In this document: one piece after another, positions 38,309 through 46,674 of the stretch
Layout: each line of letters opens with the position of its first letter
How positions within the stretch are numbered: the stretch's first letter is position 1
Assembly (NCBI GenBank): GCA_003669605.1
Contig: QWOP01000053.1
Location: 1-64,000 of the forward strand
Reading direction: 5' to 3'
DNA from: Planctomycetota bacterium
GTDB lineage: Bacteria; Planctomycetota; Planctomycetia; Pirellulales; UBA1268
DNA length: 64,000 nt
Program-made: the position numbers and the translations under genes
The notes under the pieces: generated by a model
What the model saw: the letters and a program-made list of their open reading frames with translations, nothing else
Databases searched by the model: none
Told to the model about the DNA's origin: nothing

Positions 38309-39901
38309 ATGAGTGACTCCGAACAAACGCTCGACGACTTCCTCCGGGTACTGCGGGCCAGTGGCCTGATGGATCCAGACAGTATCGAGCAGGCGCTCGC
38401 CCCCTGGAAGGACCAGTCGGGGGAGGTCCATCTGGGGGCCTCACCGGTCCCGGCGGCCTTCCACAAGGCGCTTCTCGACTCCAGCCAGCTGACCGCGTGG
38501 CAACTCGACCAGTTGCGGAAGGGGCGTCACAAGGGCTTCGTGCTCGGAAAGTACAAACTCCTCCGCCTGCTCGGCGCCGGGGGGATGAGCAGCGTCTACT
38601 TGGCGGAACACTCCGTCCTCCACCACAAGGTGGCGATCAAGGTGCTGCCGGTGAAGCGGGTGGATCAGAGCTCCTATCTGGCCCGCTTCGAGCGCGAGGC
38701 TCAGGCGTCGGCGCGACTCAACCATCCCAACATCGCCCGGGCCTTCGATCTGGAGTCGTCCGGCGCCATCCACTTCATCGTCCTTGAGTACATCGACGGC
38801 ATCGATCTCTACGCCCGCGTCAAGCGCGACGGCCCGCTTGAGGTGCGAGAAGTTGCCGACCTCATCCGCCAAGCCGCCACGGGCTTGGAGTATGCCCATG
38901 AGGAGGGGCTGATCCACCGCGACATCAAGCCTGCCAACCTGATCCTCGACAAACGCGGCACGGTGAAGATTCTCGACATGGGTCTGGCGCTGGCCGAGAG
39001 TGATGAGGCGGCCTCGTTGACCAGGGAGCATGACGAAAAGGTCTTGGGAACTGCCGACTACCTGGCGCCTGAACAGGCCCGCGATAGCCACAAAGCCGAC
39101 GCCCGCAGCGACATCTACTCCCTCGGCTGCACCCTCTACTACCTGCTGGTGGGGCGAGCGCCATTCGCCAGCGGCACGTTGACCGAGCGTCTCCGGGCCC
39201 ACATGCACGAGCCGCCACCAAATCTCCTCGAGAAGCGACCAGACGTCCCCACGCCGATCGCCGAACTCTACTTCCGGATGATGGAAAAGCACCCCGACGC
39301 CCGGCCGCAGTCGGCCCAGGAGGTGGCCGACGCCCTGACTGCGTGGCTGGCATCAAACGCCACTCCGCGGCAGCGGGAACGGACCGAACCACCGCGGCGG
39401 GCCCCACGGCGCACACCTGGGGAAGGCCCCCGCCGCCATCAGGGCCAGGTGGTTCGCAGTGGCCCGGGAAGTTCCTCTGGAACCGATGCCACTCCGGGGA
39501 GCAACCCATCATCGGCGGCAGGGAGCGATTCTGGTGGATCGAGCATCACCGGCCGTGCGGGCCGCGACCCCACCGGTTCCGACTCACTGGCAAACCGCTC
39601 CGCAGCCATCGAGGGGCTGCCATGGATCGACACCTCGGTCGCGCCGAGCGCAGCCAATCGCGGTTCGGGCAGTCGGGCTGGACGGACCTCGGGCAGCGGC
39701 CAGGCGGGCCCTCAGGCAGTCGTTGCAGTGGGCCAAGAGCGACCGAAACCGACGGCCAGTGAAGCCGCTCGGCCCCAGCTCCAGACCTCCTGGACCGACA
39801 TCCAAATCATCGGACTGCCGATCCTGTTCTGGATTCTCTTTCTGCTCGGCGTGGTGGCTGCGCTGGCCCTCGGCGTGGCTGTGATCCGCTCGACGGGGTG
39901 A
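38309..39901 (+). CDS. Membrane-anchored Ser/Thr protein kinase
   Basis: A 530-aa kinase. An N-terminal ~75-residue region (SEQTLDDFLRVLRASGLMD...LTAWQLDQLRKGRHKGFVLG) is the leader typical of planctomycete kinases. The kinase domain (82-350) has GAGGMSSVYLAE, the Lys in VAIKVL, HRDIKPANLIL (about 203) and YLAPEQA. The DFG motif reads DMG (LDMGLALAE), which is common in this group and does not imply inactivity. A ~150-residue Ser/Gly/Pro-rich linker leads to one C-terminal membrane segment (about 505-527), so the kinase faces the cytoplasm with little outside. It has no sensor domain, unlike the PspC-kinase. Confidence 0.92.
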   Translation: MSDSEQTLDDFLRVLRASGLMDPDSIEQALAPWKDQSGEVHLGASPVPAAFHKALLDSSQLTAWQLDQLRKGRHKGFVLGKYKLLRLLGAGGMSSVYLAEHSVLHHKVAIKVLPVKRVDQSSYLARFEREAQASARLNHPNIARAFDLESSGAIHFIVLEYIDGIDLYARVKRDGPLEVREVADLIRQAATGLEYAHEEGLIHRDIKPANLILDKRGTVKILDMGLALAESDEAASLTREHDEKVLGTADYLAPEQARDSHKADARSDIYSLGCTLYYLLVGRAPFASGTLTERLRAHMHEPPPNLLEKRPDVPTPIAELYFRMMEKHPDARPQSAQEVADALTAWLASNATPRQRERTEPPRRAPRRTPGEGPRRHQGQVVRSGPGSSSGTDATPGSNPSSAAGSDSGGSSITGRAGRDPTGSDSLANRSAAIEGLPWIDTSVAPSAANRGSGSRAGRTSGSGQAGPQAVVAVGQERPKPTASEAARPQLQTSWTDIQIIGLPILFWILFLLGVVAALALGVAVIRSTG

Positions 39902-39910
39902 TCGTTCGCA

Positions 39911-39937
39911 GAGCCTCGGGGGGCCTTGCAGAGGCTC
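39911..39937 (+). terminator. Possible stem-loop terminator
   Basis: Perfect 7-bp arms GAGCCTC (39911-39917) and GAGGCTC (39931-39937), ten bases after the kinase stop, followed only by TTGT. It is a weak candidate between the convergent kinase and surE. Confidence 0.35.
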
Positions 39938-40021
39938 TTGTCTGGCCGGCTGTGGATCCACTGCCAGCCCCGAGTTGCCCGAGGCGGTCGGCTCTCCAGA
40001 GCAAGCGCGGGCGAACGTCTG

Positions 40022-40789
40022 TCAGCGTCCTTTGATCCGCCAGTGGCCGGCGGCGAGATCCCCCAGCCCGGCGCGGTGGGTGAGGTCGTAATCCAAGGGT
40101 GTGAGCGTGACGGCGCCGGCGGCCAGCGCCATCACGTCTGACTCATGGGCGGAGGGGGGCGGCGGCGGCTCGTTGGTGGCCCAGTAGTAGGGACGACCGC
40201 GGGGATCGATGCGTCGTTCGAAGGCCTCGCCGTACCGGGCTGTGCTCATCGGCACCACCCGCAACTCCGGGCTGCCTGACAAGGCCCGGGTGGGGATGTT
40301 GAGATTGAATAGGCTGCCCGATACCGGCGCCCGCTCAAGCAGCGCGGCGATCACCTCGACGGCGATCTCCGCCGCCCGGTCGAAATCGGCATGCTCGTCC
40401 CATTCCAGCGAAACGGCGATGCTTGTGATCCCGAAGAAGGCCCCTTCGATGGCGGCCGCGACGGTGCCTGAATAGAGGACGTTGATGCCGGCGTTGAGTC
40501 CACCGTTGATGCCGCTGACGACCAGATCGGGGCGGCGGGGGAGAAATTGCGTGATGCCGAGCTTGACGGCATCGGCTGGGCTGCCGTCGACAGCCCAGCC
40601 GCGGCAAGCCTGGCCGTCGTACACCTGCTTGGCAGTCAGCGGTGTCAGGAACGTGATCGCGTGCCCCACCCCACTTTGCTCCGTCGAGGGAGCGACGACA
40701 CTCACCTCTCCCAAGCGGCGCAAGCCCTTCTCCATCGCCGCTAGTCCAGGGGCGAAGATGCCATCATCGTTGGTCAGCAGTGTGAGCAC
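40022..40789 (-). CDS. surE: 5'/3'-nucleotidase SurE
   Basis: Metal-dependent phosphatase acting on nucleoside monophosphates, linked to stationary-phase survival. The 255-aa product has the signature [13 protein letters not shown] with the metal-binding Asp pair, [30 protein letters not shown] and [28 protein letters not shown] chose GTG 40789 because AAGGAGG (40794-40800) lies four bases before it and the family begins right there; an in-frame ATG at 40822 would add 11 residues. Confidence 0.95.
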   Translation of the reverse strand: MLTLLTNDDGIFAPGLAAMEKGLRRLGEVSVVAPSTEQSGVGHAITFLTPLTAKQVYDGQACRGWAVDGSPADAVKLGITQFLPRRPDLVVSGINGGLNAGINVLYSGTVAAAIEGAFFGITSIAVSLEWDEHADFDRAAEIAVEVIAALLERAPVSGSLFNLNIPTRALSGSPELRVVPMSTARYGEAFERRIDPRGRPYYWATNEPPPPPSAHESDVMALAAGAVTLTPLDYDLTHRAGLGDLAAGHWRIKGR

Positions 40790-40944
40790 GGGGCCTCCTT
40801 GAAAACGTCGGGAAGGGCTCATCGTACCGCTCCCGATCGCCGTTCATCGCCCCGGAGGCTGGTTTTTCGGGGCGCGTTGGAACACCTCCCCCGACGCCCC
40901 GTATACTCGCGCGTTTGCCGCTCTTCGCCCCCGTCAGCCCCCCC

Positions 40945-42558
40945 ATGAAGCAGCCTACCGCCCAGCCAGCCCCCTCCCAGCGCCCGCTCCCCCACCCGGC
41001 GACCGGCCCCGTCGCGGCCCGGACCGAACGGATCCTGGTCCTCGACTTCGGCTCCCAGTACGCCCAGTTGATCGCCCGCCGCGTCCGTGAACAGAACGTC
41101 TTCTGCGAGATTGTCCGCCACGACATCACCGCCAAGCGTGTCGAGGAATTGGCCCCCCGGGGCATCATCCTCTCCGGCGGCCCAGCCAGCGTGTACGAGG
41201 CAGGGGCCCCGCGGTGTGATCCGCAACTATTTCGGCTGGGGATCCCGATCCTGGGAATCTGCTACGGCATGCAGTTGGCCTGCGACGCTCTCGGGGGCCG
41301 AGTCGGCCGGGCGTCATCGCGGGAATATGGTCGCGCCACCTGCACGGTGACCGCCACCGATCCGCTGTTCAGCGGCATCCCCGCCACCACCGAGGTGTGG
41401 ATGAGCCACGGCGATCAAGTCAACGAGGTCAGCCCCGACTTCCTCCCCCTGGCCCGGACTGCGACCTGTCCACTGGCCGCCGTGAAACACCGCAGCCTCG
41501 CGGTGTATGGCCTGCAGTTCCACCCCGAGGTGACCCACACCCCCGACGGCAGCCGGATGCTCGCCAACTTCCTCCGCGACAGCTGCGCCTGCAGCGGCGC
41601 CTGGCGTCTGGAGGACGTCGCTGAGAGCACAATCAACGAACTGCGAAAGCGGATCGGCTCCGAGAGGGTGATCTGCGGGCTCTCCGGCGGCGTCGATTCG
41701 GCGGTGGTGGCGGCCCTCCTCAGCCGGGCGGTGGGGGACCAACTCTCCTGCATCCTCGTCGACAATGGCCTGCTGCGAAAGAACGAGGCGGCCGCGGTGA
41801 TCGAGCAGTTCAGCGATCACTTTAAGACCGACCTCCATGTGGTGCCGGCAGAGGAGAAATTTCTCAGCGTGCTCGCCGGGATCACTGAGCCGCAGGAGAA
41901 GCGGCGCCGGATCGGCAAGGCGTTTGTGGAATGCTTCACAGCGGAAGCCGCCCGGATCAAAGGGGCGAAGTTCCTCGCACAGGGGACGCTCTACCCCGAT
42001 GTCATCGAAAGCGGCGCCTCACCCGACGGCCCCGCGGCCACGATCAAGCTCCACCACAATGTCGGTGGACTCCCCGACGACATGGATTTCGAGCTCATCG
42101 AACCTCTCCGCGACCTCTTCAAGGACGAGGCCCGACGGCTCGGGCAGCAGTTGGGGCTGCCTGAAAAACTCGTCTGGCGGCATCCCTTCCCGGGCCCAGG
42201 ACTGGCCGTCCGCTGCCTGGGGCACATCACCCGCCCCCGCCTGGAGACATTGCGGGAGGCCGATGGAATCGTGCTGGAAGAACTCGAGCGGGCCGGCTTG
42301 ATGCGGCAGGTCTCGCAGGCTTTCGCCGTCCTCCTCCCGGTGCAGAGCGTCGGCGTGATGGGCGATGCCCGCACCTACGACGAAGTGTTGGCAGTGCGGG
42401 CGGTGGAGACGGAGGATTTCATGACCGCCGACTGGTCCCACCTTCCCTACGACGTCCTCGCCCGGATCTCCACGCGGGTGATCAATGAAGTCAAGGGGAT
42501 CAACCGCGTCGTCTACGACATCTCGTCGAAGCCACCGGCGACGATCGAGTGGGAGTGA
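40945..42558 (+). CDS. guaA: GMP synthase (glutamine-hydrolysing)
   Basis: Converts XMP to GMP. The 537-aa protein has the glutaminase domain (about 27-220) with nucleophile Cys in [10 protein letters not shown] and the His/Glu pair in FHPEVTHT, the ATP-pyrophosphatase loop [15 protein letters not shown] (about 245), and the C-terminal dimerisation domain with [14 protein letters not shown]. About 25 low-complexity residues precede the catalytic core. The last eight codons and the stop are the first unit of a 24-base triplication (42538-42609). Confidence 0.97.
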   Translation: MKQPTAQPAPSQRPLPHPATGPVAARTERILVLDFGSQYAQLIARRVREQNVFCEIVRHDITAKRVEELAPRGIILSGGPASVYEAGAPRCDPQLFRLGIPILGICYGMQLACDALGGRVGRASSREYGRATCTVTATDPLFSGIPATTEVWMSHGDQVNEVSPDFLPLARTATCPLAAVKHRSLAVYGLQFHPEVTHTPDGSRMLANFLRDSCACSGAWRLEDVAESTINELRKRIGSERVICGLSGGVDSAVVAALLSRAVGDQLSCILVDNGLLRKNEAAAVIEQFSDHFKTDLHVVPAEEKFLSVLAGITEPQEKRRRIGKAFVECFTAEAARIKGAKFLAQGTLYPDVIESGASPDGPAATIKLHHNVGGLPDDMDFELIEPLRDLFKDEARRLGQQLGLPEKLVWRHPFPGPGLAVRCLGHITRPRLETLREADGIVLEELERAGLMRQVSQAFAVLLPVQSVGVMGDARTYDEVLAVRAVETEDFMTADWSHLPYDVLARISTRVINEVKGINRVVYDISSKPPATIEWE

Positions 42559-42609
42559 GTGGCGACGATCGAGTGCGAGTGAGTGGCGACGATCGAGTGG
42601 GAGTGAGCG
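42538..42609. repeat. 24-bp tandem triplication across the guaA stop codon
   Basis: Three adjacent 24-base units (42538-42561, 42562-42585, 42586-42609) differing by only one or two bases. The first contains the last codons of guaA (ATIEWE) and its TGA, so the other two are copies of the gene's end placed in the 3' untranslated region. Each repeat keeps the in-frame stop. Confidence 0.92.
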
Positions 42610-42616
42610 GCGCCGG

Positions 42617-42943
42617 TCAGCCGTTCTTGTGGCCGAGATATTGCTCGCCGCGAACCACCGACACATCGCTCAGCCAGGCAATGCAGGCGTAGTGATCGAA
42701 GTAGTTGTGGGACACATAGGCCAAAATGGCGACGGCGATGTCGCCTGGCACCACGAATTCCAACTTCCTGGTCTTGGCCTCTCCGGTGACGAGCATCACG
42801 TTGCGGGTACTCCGCGAACCGTGCCCCTCAACGTCCATCATCGTGAAGCCGGTGGCACCGAACTTGATGCCCTCGTCAGCGATCTCTCGCATGATCACCG
42901 TTTCGCCAACCACGGTCACGAGCTTGAGCGGATAGAGTTGCAC
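42617..42943 (-). CDS. sbtB: PII-like protein, probable SbtB
   Basis: A 108-aa PII-fold protein (LYPLKLVTVVGETVIMREIADEG, then GATGFTMMDVEGHGSRSTRN as the T-loop region, and a C-terminal strand). It lacks the classical T-loop Tyr motif of GlnB, so uridylylation by GlnD is not expected. It lies just downstream of the sbtA transporter on the same strand (113-base gap). In cyanobacteria SbtB binds adenyl nucleotides and gates SbtA; the same role is inferred here from pairing. Confidence 0.82.
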   Translation of the reverse strand: MQLYPLKLVTVVGETVIMREIADEGIKFGATGFTMMDVEGHGSRSTRNVMLVTGEAKTRKLEFVVPGDIAVAILAYVSHNYFDHYACIAWLSDVSVVRGEQYLGHKNG

Positions 42944-43056
42944 GTGATTCTCCTCGACGTCTGGGGGCGGGGGATCGTTTCTGAGTACCGGCAGAACTAC
43001 TGGGAGTGGCGCCGGCGATGGTTTGAGCAGGCGATGATTCTACCGTGCCACGGGGT

Positions 43057-44175
43057 TCACTCGGCGCCGACAAACTTCGCCATTTCGAAGTAAATCGGAA
43101 TCCCGAAGGCGATATTAAAGGGGAACGTAATCGCCAGGGCCGCGGTGATCGAATAGGTGGGGTTGGCCTCGGGAAGCGTCAGGCGCACCGCCGGAGGCGC
43201 GGCGATATAGGAGGCGCTCGACACGATCGCCGCCAGTACCGTGCATCCGCCGAGGTTCAGCCCGGCCAGATGCCCCAGCCACGCCCCCAGGAAACCATGC
43301 ACCAGCGGCATCAGGATCCCGAAGGCAATCAGGAACGGTCCAACCTTGACAAGGTCGCCAAGTCGCTCGCCGGCCACCAGCCCCATCTCCAAGAGGAAGA
43401 TGCAAAGCAGGCCCCGGAACAGCATCCCCTTACTCTGAAAGAAGTCGTAGAACGGCTGGAATCCGGTTTCGTCCATGAACATCGTGGAGACGAAACCGAT
43501 CACCAGCAGGCCAGCCATGAGCATGATCGACTGTCCGGTCATCACCTCGTAGAGGGCTTCCACGAGTTTCGACTGCCGTGCCTGGGGGCCCGGCCTCCCC
43601 ACGCCGCCAGCCGCCGCCCGTGCAGCCCGTTCCTTGGCCGACAGGGCGGCTCCCAGCACCAATGCGATGGCGATCCCTGGACACTCAAGGAGTGTCACGA
43701 GCGTAGGGAGAAAACTGTTGGCTGGATGCTGTGTCTGCTCCACAAACGAATTGGCGACGGCATAGGTGACGGCGGAGGTGCTCCCATAGTGGGCCGCGAT
43801 TCCCGCCGAATCGGCGATCGACATCCCACCGACGTAGCGGAGTACGGTATAGGCGGTGATCGGTGTCAGGCAACCGAGAAACAGCGTCGCCAGAGCCGGC
43901 TTCCAGATCGTCGACACACCATGTTCCTGGTATTCGTGGGCCAGTTCGTGCCCGCCGATGAATCCGATCGACATCAGCAGGAAGATGGCGATCGAATAGT
44001 AGAGTTCCTTGGGAATCTTGATGCCGCCGTGGATCCGGGTGCAGATGATTCCCAGCAGGAAGCAGAGCGGAATGGGGGTGAGCAGATTCCGCTCCAGCGA
44101 CTCGACGATCCGACCGATCTGGTCGGCACTGAACACGCCCAAGAGACCGACAGCGACAGGGAGAAGCGGCGTCAT
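43057..44175 (-). CDS. sbtA: SbtA-type sodium-dependent bicarbonate transporter
   Basis: A 372-aa membrane protein with about ten hydrophobic helices in two inverted halves. Family segments include KIPKELYYSIAIFLLMSIGFIGGHELA, YVGGMSIADSAGIAAHYGSTSAVTYAVA, LECPGIAIALVLG and a C-terminal SSASYIAAPPAVRLTLPEANPTYSI. A hydrophilic central loop (about 195-225) separates the halves, as in SbtA. ATG 44175 (MTPLLPVAVGLLG) places the first helix at the N-terminus. It is predicted to import bicarbonate with sodium; in a non-photosynthetic organism the need would be carboxylases or pH balance. Confidence 0.9.
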   Translation of the reverse strand: MTPLLPVAVGLLGVFSADQIGRIVESLERNLLTPIPLCFLLGIICTRIHGGIKIPKELYYSIAIFLLMSIGFIGGHELAHEYQEHGVSTIWKPALATLFLGCLTPITAYTVLRYVGGMSIADSAGIAAHYGSTSAVTYAVANSFVEQTQHPANSFLPTLVTLLECPGIAIALVLGAALSAKERAARAAAGGVGRPGPQARQSKLVEALYEVMTGQSIMLMAGLLVIGFVSTMFMDETGFQPFYDFFQSKGMLFRGLLCIFLLEMGLVAGERLGDLVKVGPFLIAFGILMPLVHGFLGAWLGHLAGLNLGGCTVLAAIVSSASYIAAPPAVRLTLPEANPTYSITAALAITFPFNIAFGIPIYFEMAKFVGAE

Positions 44176-44419
44176 GGATGGACTCGCGGAAGGGATTGGC
44201 GGGCGCCGGGATCTTGGACGCCGGAGAACTTGTTCATTGAAAGCGTACAAGGGCCGTAGTGCGATGCGAGGTCAGTTCCGAGGGACTGTCGCCTTTTTAA
44301 GGCTTCGAACCTCGTCGGATCGTCGGTCTGGAGGCTGTGCCCAGACGGCCGCCGCGTCATAATGACTCCGCGCCCGAGTCGAGGCGTTTGATTCCCTGGC
44401 GCACCGGCGAGGATTCCGC
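44176..44419. promoter_or_regulatory. Divergent intergenic region, sbtA / response regulator
   Basis: 244 bases without a gene. It contains the perfect inverted repeat GCCTT-TTT-AAGGC (44291-44303) and a weaker CTTGT-N13-ACAAG (44229-44251). Either could be an operator; no promoter hexamers were convincing. Confidence 0.4.
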
Positions 44420-45091
44420 ATGCACGTCGCGATCATCGAAGACGATCCCGTGATCGCCAAAGCTGTGGCCACGGCCTTCCGCGAAGCGGGCCACCAGTGC
44501 ACCTGGGTGGCAGACGGCGAAGCGGCCATCCGGCAAAACACGATCCTCTCCAGCGACATCGTGGTCCTCGACATCATGCTCCCTAAGATGGGGGGCCTGG
44601 AGGTGTTGCGGCTGGCGCGGTCCGCCGGCGTGCGAACCCCCGTGCTGCTGCTCACGGCACTGGGCACCATTCCGGACAAACTCGCTGGGTTTGAGGGGGG
44701 CGCCGACGACTACCTGGTGAAGCCGTTCGCCATCGACGAGTTGCTCGCCCGCGTCGAGGCAATCCACCGCCGCTCCGCCAACAAACCGGCGATGGAGATC
44801 GAAGCGGGCAGCCTGCACCTCAGCTTGGCGACCAAGCGACTCTCAATTGACGGCCGGACCGTCGATCTCACCCCCACAGAATTCAGCATTCTCGAACTCC
44901 TGATGCGCTTCAAGGGGCAGGTGGTGACGCGGAAGATGCTCTGCGAACATGTCTGGGGATTTGACTGGGACGGCCCCACCAATGTGATCGAGGTCCACAT
45001 CAACCGTCTGCGTGGCAAACTCGACAAGGGGCGGCAGGATTCGCTCATCCAGACCATCCGCGGGCGGGGCTATGCACTGGCCAACGACTGA
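44420..45091 (+). CDS. Response regulator, OmpR/PhoB family
   Basis: A 223-aa DNA-binding regulator. The receiver domain has the acidic pair IIEDD, the phospho-acceptor Asp in VVLDIMLPKMGG (about residue 52), the Thr in LLLTALG, and the Lys in YLVKPF. A C-terminal winged helix follows (PTEFSILELLMRFKGQVVTRKML... NRLRGKLDKG... IRGRGYAL). It overlaps the kinase gene start by 20 bases, so the pair is one operon. Target genes are unknown; the porin at 46.7 kb is directly downstream. Confidence 0.95.
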   Translation: MHVAIIEDDPVIAKAVATAFREAGHQCTWVADGEAAIRQNTILSSDIVVLDIMLPKMGGLEVLRLARSAGVRTPVLLLTALGTIPDKLAGFEGGADDYLVKPFAIDELLARVEAIHRRSANKPAMEIEAGSLHLSLATKRLSIDGRTVDLTPTEFSILELLMRFKGQVVTRKMLCEHVWGFDWDGPTNVIEVHINRLRGKLDKGRQDSLIQTIRGRGYALAND

Positions 45092-46532
45092 CCCCACCTC
45101 GGCGGGACGGTTCTCCCGCGCGCTGCGTCGCATCCCCTGGGGGTCGCTCCGCGTCCGCTTGACGCTCCTGAACTCCGCGGTGGTCTTGCTGACGATGGCC
45201 TGCCTGCTGCTTGCGGTCCGCTTCGGACTTCTGACAGCGCTGTACCACGAGACGGATGACACCCTCCGCGGCGAGGTGCGAGAGATCGCGCTGGCCCTCA
45301 ATGAACTCCACCCCGACATCGATCAACTCGTCGCCGAACTGCGGCGGAAAGCCGCGGGGCACGAGGAGCGGGGATGGTTCGTCCAGCTCCTCGACGGCGC
45401 CGAGTCGACCGTCTGGCACAGCGACAACTGCCCGGCCGCCATCCTCGAGTTCCCCGTCGACGAGACGAAGTTCGAAACGGTGCAGCAGGTGGAGGATTTT
45501 CGCTTCGCGCGGCGGCGGATCACCGATCCTGCCGATCAGCCGATGTACGTCCGGATCGGGATGCCGACGGAGTCGCTGGAGGCCGAGGTCGACGGCCTGA
45601 CCCGTTTTCTCCTCCCCATTGGCCTGGGATTCTCGCTGCTGACACCGCTGGCCGGCTATTGGTTGGCACTGCGGGCCACGCAGCCGATCGCCGGCATCCT
45701 CCGCACCGCCGAACGGCTCCAGCCCACGAAGCTTGGCGACAGGCTGGAGACACGGGGAACGATGGATGAACTCGACCGCCTCTCCACCACGATCAACAGG
45801 CTCCTTGACCAGGTGGCGGGATATGTCGAGCGGCAGCAGCAATTCGTCGCCGACGCCGCCCACGAACTCCGCGGCCCGCTGGCGGCAATCCAAAACTCGC
45901 TTGAGGTGGCGACAGCCAAGGACCGCAGCCCCGATGATTACCGGATCACGCTTGAGGATGTCCTGGGAGAGTCTCGGCACCTCTCCAAGTTGGCAAACGA
46001 TCTCCTCCTCCTTGCCGAGGGGGGAAGCGACTCCGAGCTGGCAGGTTCCACGCCGGTCGACCTGGAGCACGTCGTCCGCCAGATCGTGGGGATGTTCACC
46101 GGAGTCGCCGAGGAGCGATCGATCGGGCTTTCGGTCCGTTCCCACGGCCGACTGACAGTCCGCGGCGACCAGCGACAACTGCGGCAGGTGTTCAGCAATT
46201 TGGTCGACAACGCGCTCCGCTTCACGCCGGCCGGGGGGCGCGTCGAGATCGCTTTGGAAGCGCAACTGCCAAAGGGGGAGGCGCTGGTGGTCGTCGTCGA
46301 TACCGGTCGGGGCATCGAAGAGCGGCACATGGGACGGGTCTTCGACCGCTTCTTTCAAGCCGACGCTGCCCGCGACCGCAGCGACGCCACCCGCGGCGGC
46401 GGACTGGGGCTCCCCATCTGCCGCTCGATCGTGGAGCGGCATGGTGGCCGGATCGAATTGGCCAGCCAGCCGGGGCAGGGGACGACCGTCACGATCCATC
46501 TCCCCCTGGCCGCGGACGGATCGGCTGCCTGA
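45072..46532 (+). CDS. Sensor histidine kinase
   Basis: A 486-aa membrane kinase: first membrane segment LTLLNSAVVLLTMACLLLAV (about 35-54), a ~130-residue periplasmic sensor region without a recognised domain, a second segment FLLPIGLGFSLLTPLAGYWL, then HAMP, the phospho-accepting His in DAAHELRGPLAAIQNSLE, and the ATPase boxes NLVDNALRFTP, DTGRGIE and GGGLGLPICRSIVERHGG. ATG 45072 was chosen as the start nearest the first membrane segment, overlapping the regulator stop. It pairs with the response regulator at 44420. Confidence 0.93.
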   Translation: MHWPTTDPTSAGRFSRALRRIPWGSLRVRLTLLNSAVVLLTMACLLLAVRFGLLTALYHETDDTLRGEVREIALALNELHPDIDQLVAELRRKAAGHEERGWFVQLLDGAESTVWHSDNCPAAILEFPVDETKFETVQQVEDFRFARRRITDPADQPMYVRIGMPTESLEAEVDGLTRFLLPIGLGFSLLTPLAGYWLALRATQPIAGILRTAERLQPTKLGDRLETRGTMDELDRLSTTINRLLDQVAGYVERQQQFVADAAHELRGPLAAIQNSLEVATAKDRSPDDYRITLEDVLGESRHLSKLANDLLLLAEGGSDSELAGSTPVDLEHVVRQIVGMFTGVAEERSIGLSVRSHGRLTVRGDQRQLRQVFSNLVDNALRFTPAGGRVEIALEAQLPKGEALVVVVDTGRGIEERHMGRVFDRFFQADAARDRSDATRGGGLGLPICRSIVERHGGRIELASQPGQGTTVTIHLPLAADGSAA

Positions 46533-46674
46533 GGCGCTCTCAGCCACATCCCCCACCCCCCCAGTATCGCCACCTCAATCGGCAGATATTCCAAAGCCGT
46601 TACTTCTTCAATAACCGGCAAAGTCGCCGGAGCGTTTCTTCCGATTCCCAGGAGTATTCCTTACGGAGATTCCT

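Noticed and set aside
42538-42609. Possible CRISPR or protein repeat
   Set aside because: Three 24-bp units without spacers; each has a stop codon in the guaA frame.
43045-44259. Plus-strand open frame of 404 codons
   Set aside because: Antisense to sbtA; His/Arg/Asp-rich composition typical of a reverse-frame shadow of a membrane protein.
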